Assembly: GCF_009768885.1 (NCBI RefSeq)
Contig: NZ_WSQA01000011.1
Location: 109,875 to 173,874, forward strand
Reading direction: 5' to 3'
Length of the DNA stretch: 64,000 bases
Origin: Sphingobacterium humi
GTDB lineage: Bacteria; Bacteroidota; Bacteroidia; Sphingobacteriales; Sphingobacteriaceae
The notes under the pieces were generated by a model. The model saw only the letters and a list, made by a program, of their open reading frames with translations. It searched no databases and was not told where the DNA came from. A program made the position numbers and the translations under genes. Of this stretch, positions 61,982 to 64,000 are shown piece after piece. Position 1 is the stretch's first letter, and the number at the start of each line of letters is the position of its first letter.

Positions 61982-62013
61982 TTGTAAAGGTTGAAATAGT
62001 TTATTCACTCGAA

Positions 62014-62041
62014 GGGCGGCAAGAATTGCCGCCCTTTTTTT
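62014..62041 (+). terminator. Strong rho-independent terminator of the lipoprotein gene
   Basis: GGGCGGCAA / GAA / TTGCCGCCC followed by seven T's, 33 bp after the stop. Confidence 0.92.
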
Positions 62042-62053
62042 ACCCAAAAAGCC

Positions 62054-62167
62054 ATGATGCAAGAAGTTATCTTAATCCTGATATTCCTACCATTCTGTAT
62101 CCTATTACTTGTGGCCGCCCTCAGTGTCTTAAAAATCGTCGAGAAAAGGATGCAAGATTTAGAATGA
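62054..62167 (+). CDS. 37-aa single-span membrane protein (possible)
   Basis: ATG 62054, TGA 62165-62167. Protein MMQEVILILIFLPFCILLLV..., ending KIVEKRMQDLE: one hydrophobic helix and a charged amphipathic tail, a common layout of real small membrane proteins. It lies just after a terminator and 34 bp before the clostripain-like gene. No promoter element was found, so it is only probable. Confidence 0.45.
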   Translation: MMQEVILILIFLPFCILLLVAALSVLKIVEKRMQDLE

Positions 62168-62201
62168 TTGCAGATATTTACATTTTTATATAAACCAACC
62201 C

Positions 62202-63329
62202 ATGAAACCGTTATATTTATTTCTAAGCTTATTGGCCTTTCTCTTTTTGAGTTGCGATAAAAATAAGGGTCCACTTCCAAAAGAAAGCTATTACCGTACT
62301 GTTTTGGTGTACCTAGCTGCCGATAATAACCTAGAGCTGGAAGCCTACAAGAACATGAAGCAAATGGAAGAAGCTATTGGCGAGGTGGATGGCAACCTCC
62401 TTGTTTATGCCAAGTTGCCCAATCAACTTCCCGCCATTTATCACATTGCGAAAGCGAGCGGCGAATCCACTGGCCGTGTCAAAATCAAAGAATACAGCAA
62501 TCACAATTCCTCCGATCCGGAAACCATGAAACAGGTGATCGAGGATGTCAAAGAAGCCTACCCTGCATCTACCTATGGACTTATTTTATGGTCACATGCC
62601 ACCGGTTGGGTTCCACCAGAAGTGGAGGGAATTAAATTGAAATCCTTTGGGGAAGACAAAGGCAGACGTATGGACGTCAAAGACCTCGCAGAGGCGATAC
62701 CCGATAAGTTTGATTTCATTATGTTTGATGCCTGTTCCATGGCCAGCCTGGAAGTGCTCTATGAAATTAAAGACAAAGCCAAGTATTTTATCGCTTCTCC
62801 CGGAGAGGTGATTTCCAACGGTATGCCCTACAATAAAACGGTGAACCACTTTTTTGAAAAGGGTGTAGATGCCTATAAAACCATTGCCCAAAAGTATTTT
62901 CAGCATTACAACGCAATGAGTGGATTGCATCAATCGGCAACCATATCTGTTATCGATGCAGCACACTTGCAACGTTTAGCCGATGAAACTAAAGCTGTGT
63001 TAGCAGCCCAGGCACCTGCCGCCGCCGATCTGAACCGCGCAAAAATACAACGCATGGATTTCGACCGTGTCGGCAATCCGCTGATCGCTTTTGATTTCCT
63101 TGATTTCATGCAATATAATTATGCCGCAAGCCGCTTAAAAAATCTGCAAGCAGTGCTGAAAGAAGCTGTTATCTACAAAGCGAATACCGCCAATTTCAAT
63201 GGCTTTAAAATCGATAAAAATGTTGGCCTAACTTGTTATGTACCTACAAAAGAAAATGAGAATATCGTTCACCCTTATTACCGTACCTTAGGTTGGTACA
63301 AGGTATCTGGCTTCGATAAGTTGTTTTAA
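62202..63329 (+). CDS. Clostripain-family (C11) cysteine peptidase lipoprotein
   Basis: 375 aa. Lipobox LFLSC (Cys 18). Catalytic blocks of clostripain-like proteins: LILWSHATGW (His 132) and FIMFDACSMASLEV (Cys 178), preceded by VYLAADNNLE and followed by YFIASPGEVISNGMPY. C11 peptidases usually cut after basic residues and mature by self-cleavage. As a lipoprotein it would act in the periplasm or on the cell surface. Both catalytic residues are present and the length is normal. Confidence 0.92.
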   Translation: MKPLYLFLSLLAFLFLSCDKNKGPLPKESYYRTVLVYLAADNNLELEAYKNMKQMEEAIGEVDGNLLVYAKLPNQLPAIYHIAKASGESTGRVKIKEYSNHNSSDPETMKQVIEDVKEAYPASTYGLILWSHATGWVPPEVEGIKLKSFGEDKGRRMDVKDLAEAIPDKFDFIMFDACSMASLEVLYEIKDKAKYFIASPGEVISNGMPYNKTVNHFFEKGVDAYKTIAQKYFQHYNAMSGLHQSATISVIDAAHLQRLADETKAVLAAQAPAAADLNRAKIQRMDFDRVGNPLIAFDFLDFMQYNYAASRLKNLQAVLKEAVIYKANTANFNGFKIDKNVGLTCYVPTKENENIVHPYYRTLGWYKVSGFDKLF

Positions 63330-63402
63330 CTGTTCTAATTATGTTGTTATAACATGTAGAAAATACTCCTTATTAGGTATTTTTTTGGTCCCCTTAGTAA
63401 CT

Positions 63403-63410
63403 TAACTTTG
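63403..63410 (+). promoter_or_regulatory. -7 element before the 53-aa ORF
   Basis: TAACTTTG matches TAnnTTTG, 42 bp before ATG 63452. Confidence 0.5.
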
Positions 63411-63451
63411 GTAAATCATAGTAATATCCATACCAATTAAATTTAGAAACT

Positions 63452-63613
63452 ATGAAGACCTTGGAGATAAAAAATAAGGATGAAGATTTAATAGGAAGAA
63501 TCAAATTATTTCAAAATTATATTCGTGAGAATACTAATTTTTGTAATGAATCTGGAATTGTATCTTTCACAACCAAGGAGAAAACATTAATCAAATTGAA
63601 ATTGTACAAATGA
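63452..63613 (+). CDS. Small hypothetical protein (53 aa)
   Basis: Starts MKTLEIKNKDEDLIGRIKLF and ends TLIKLKLYK before TGA at 63611. No membrane or signal segment; Lys/Ile-rich. A -7 promoter element at 63403 supports expression. No family recognised. Confidence 0.5.
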   Translation: MKTLEIKNKDEDLIGRIKLFQNYIRENTNFCNESGIVSFTTKEKTLIKLKLYK

Positions 63614-63768
63614 CTACATTTCGTAAGGTTATTTTTAACTTAAACAACCTTTGTTTATAAGTTGATTGGATTTTCTCATAGGGAGAGTTTGAGTAAATGT
63701 TTGATTTTACCCTATCATTATCGTAGAAAAAATAACGGATCATACCGAAAGTTTGGGGGTAATAATTT

Positions 63769-64000
63769 TTAAGTATACAATTTTATAGCCCGATATAAGA
63801 AAAAGGTAGTATCTCTAACTCCTCGAAATACACTTCTAAAAGCCTGAGTTTTGCATTGAAAGATTCTGCAGATGCATTGGTACTCCTGTTGTCGAAGTAA
63901 TGCAGGATTTCAGGATGATGTGCTGCAATAGACTTTGCGACACTCTCGAAGGACAGTATTCCAGCATGTTCCACCTGGTTATGCCATAAGCTCAATTTGG
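63769..64000 (-). pseudogene. IS transposase (ISAon1/ISL3-like DDE), C-terminal part, frameshifted and cut by window edge
   Basis: The frame enters from the right edge and reads ILHYFDNRSTNASAESFNAK, the conserved end of ISL3/ISAon1-type transposases. After FNAKLR the expected continuation AFRSVFRGVRDTTFFLYRAI is found in another frame (to TAA at 63771-63769), while the original frame stops at 63783. One base is missing near 63840, so this copy is either inactive or uses frameshifting. The IS end should lie within 63614-63768, but I could not define the terminal repeat. Confidence 0.75.

Noticed and set aside
63361..63390. Weak hairpin with T-run after the clostripain-type gene
   Set aside because: The stem has bulges and only 4-5 reliable pairs; it overlaps the promoter area of the 53-aa ORF.

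Overview
The window looks like a chromosome segment of a Bacteroidota bacterium, most likely Sphingobacteriaceae (Sphingobacterium/Pedobacter-like). The reasons are three SusC/SusD-type loci (one cut by the left edge), FecR anti-sigma and ECF sigma partners, the Bacteroidota -7 promoter element TAnnTTTG in front of several genes, lipoprotein signals, an RteC-type conjugative-element regulator, and tRNA genes without an encoded CCA end. Everything here is read by eye; no database search was run.

Layout. 1-2550: the end of a SusD gene followed by two thioredoxin-fold proteins. 2563-7031: a minus-strand operon of a PIG-L deacetylase, two very small membrane proteins (65 and 39 aa; the 39-aa gene is easy to miss) and a sodium:solute symporter with a charged helical insertion. 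7230-8610: a redox cluster (small acidic protein, thioredoxin, AhpC-type peroxiredoxin). 8880: tRNA-Arg(CCT), followed by an accessory block (9374-15569) that resembles a defence island: a DUF6602-type nuclease-like protein, a TrlF-type PHP+ATPase protein, and the DarT/DarG DNA ADP-ribosylation toxin-antitoxin pair.

15781-27038 is housekeeping and metabolic: an outer-membrane beta-barrel receptor, an AraC regulator, a tricorn-like S41 peptidase, an MFS transporter, a GH43-like hydrolase, a DUF5009 membrane acyltransferase-like protein and a DUF72 protein. 27272-35464 is an ECF sigma / FecR / SusC / SusD / phosphodiesterase-family operon. After some small genes, tRNA-Lys(CTT) at 36912 marks a second accessory region. 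There, ~200-bp diverged direct repeats (36991 and 40513) bracket a 3.5-kb remnant with an rteC gene broken by one in-frame stop, a DMT transporter with a divergent Lrp regulator, and the C-terminal fragment of another gene. A 2.5-kb almost gene-free AT-rich stretch follows.

43218-57350 (all minus strand) is a polysaccharide-utilisation-like locus: SusC, SusD, DUF4959/DUF5000-type and DUF4998-type lipoproteins, a heparinase II-like lyase, a DUF6259-type glycosidase, and downstream a TPR-LuxR regulator. Two perfect 16-bp palindromes with core CGGTTACGTAACCG lie upstream of susC, 162 bp apart. 57978-61981 carries an S24/LexA-like regulator whose catalytic Ser position reads Ala, two copies of a 17-bp palindrome (TACAAT...ATTGTA) upstream of a small gene and a 944-aa lipoprotein with a coiled coil and collagen-like repeats. 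The window ends with a clostripain-type peptidase, small ORFs and a frameshifted IS transposase at the right edge.
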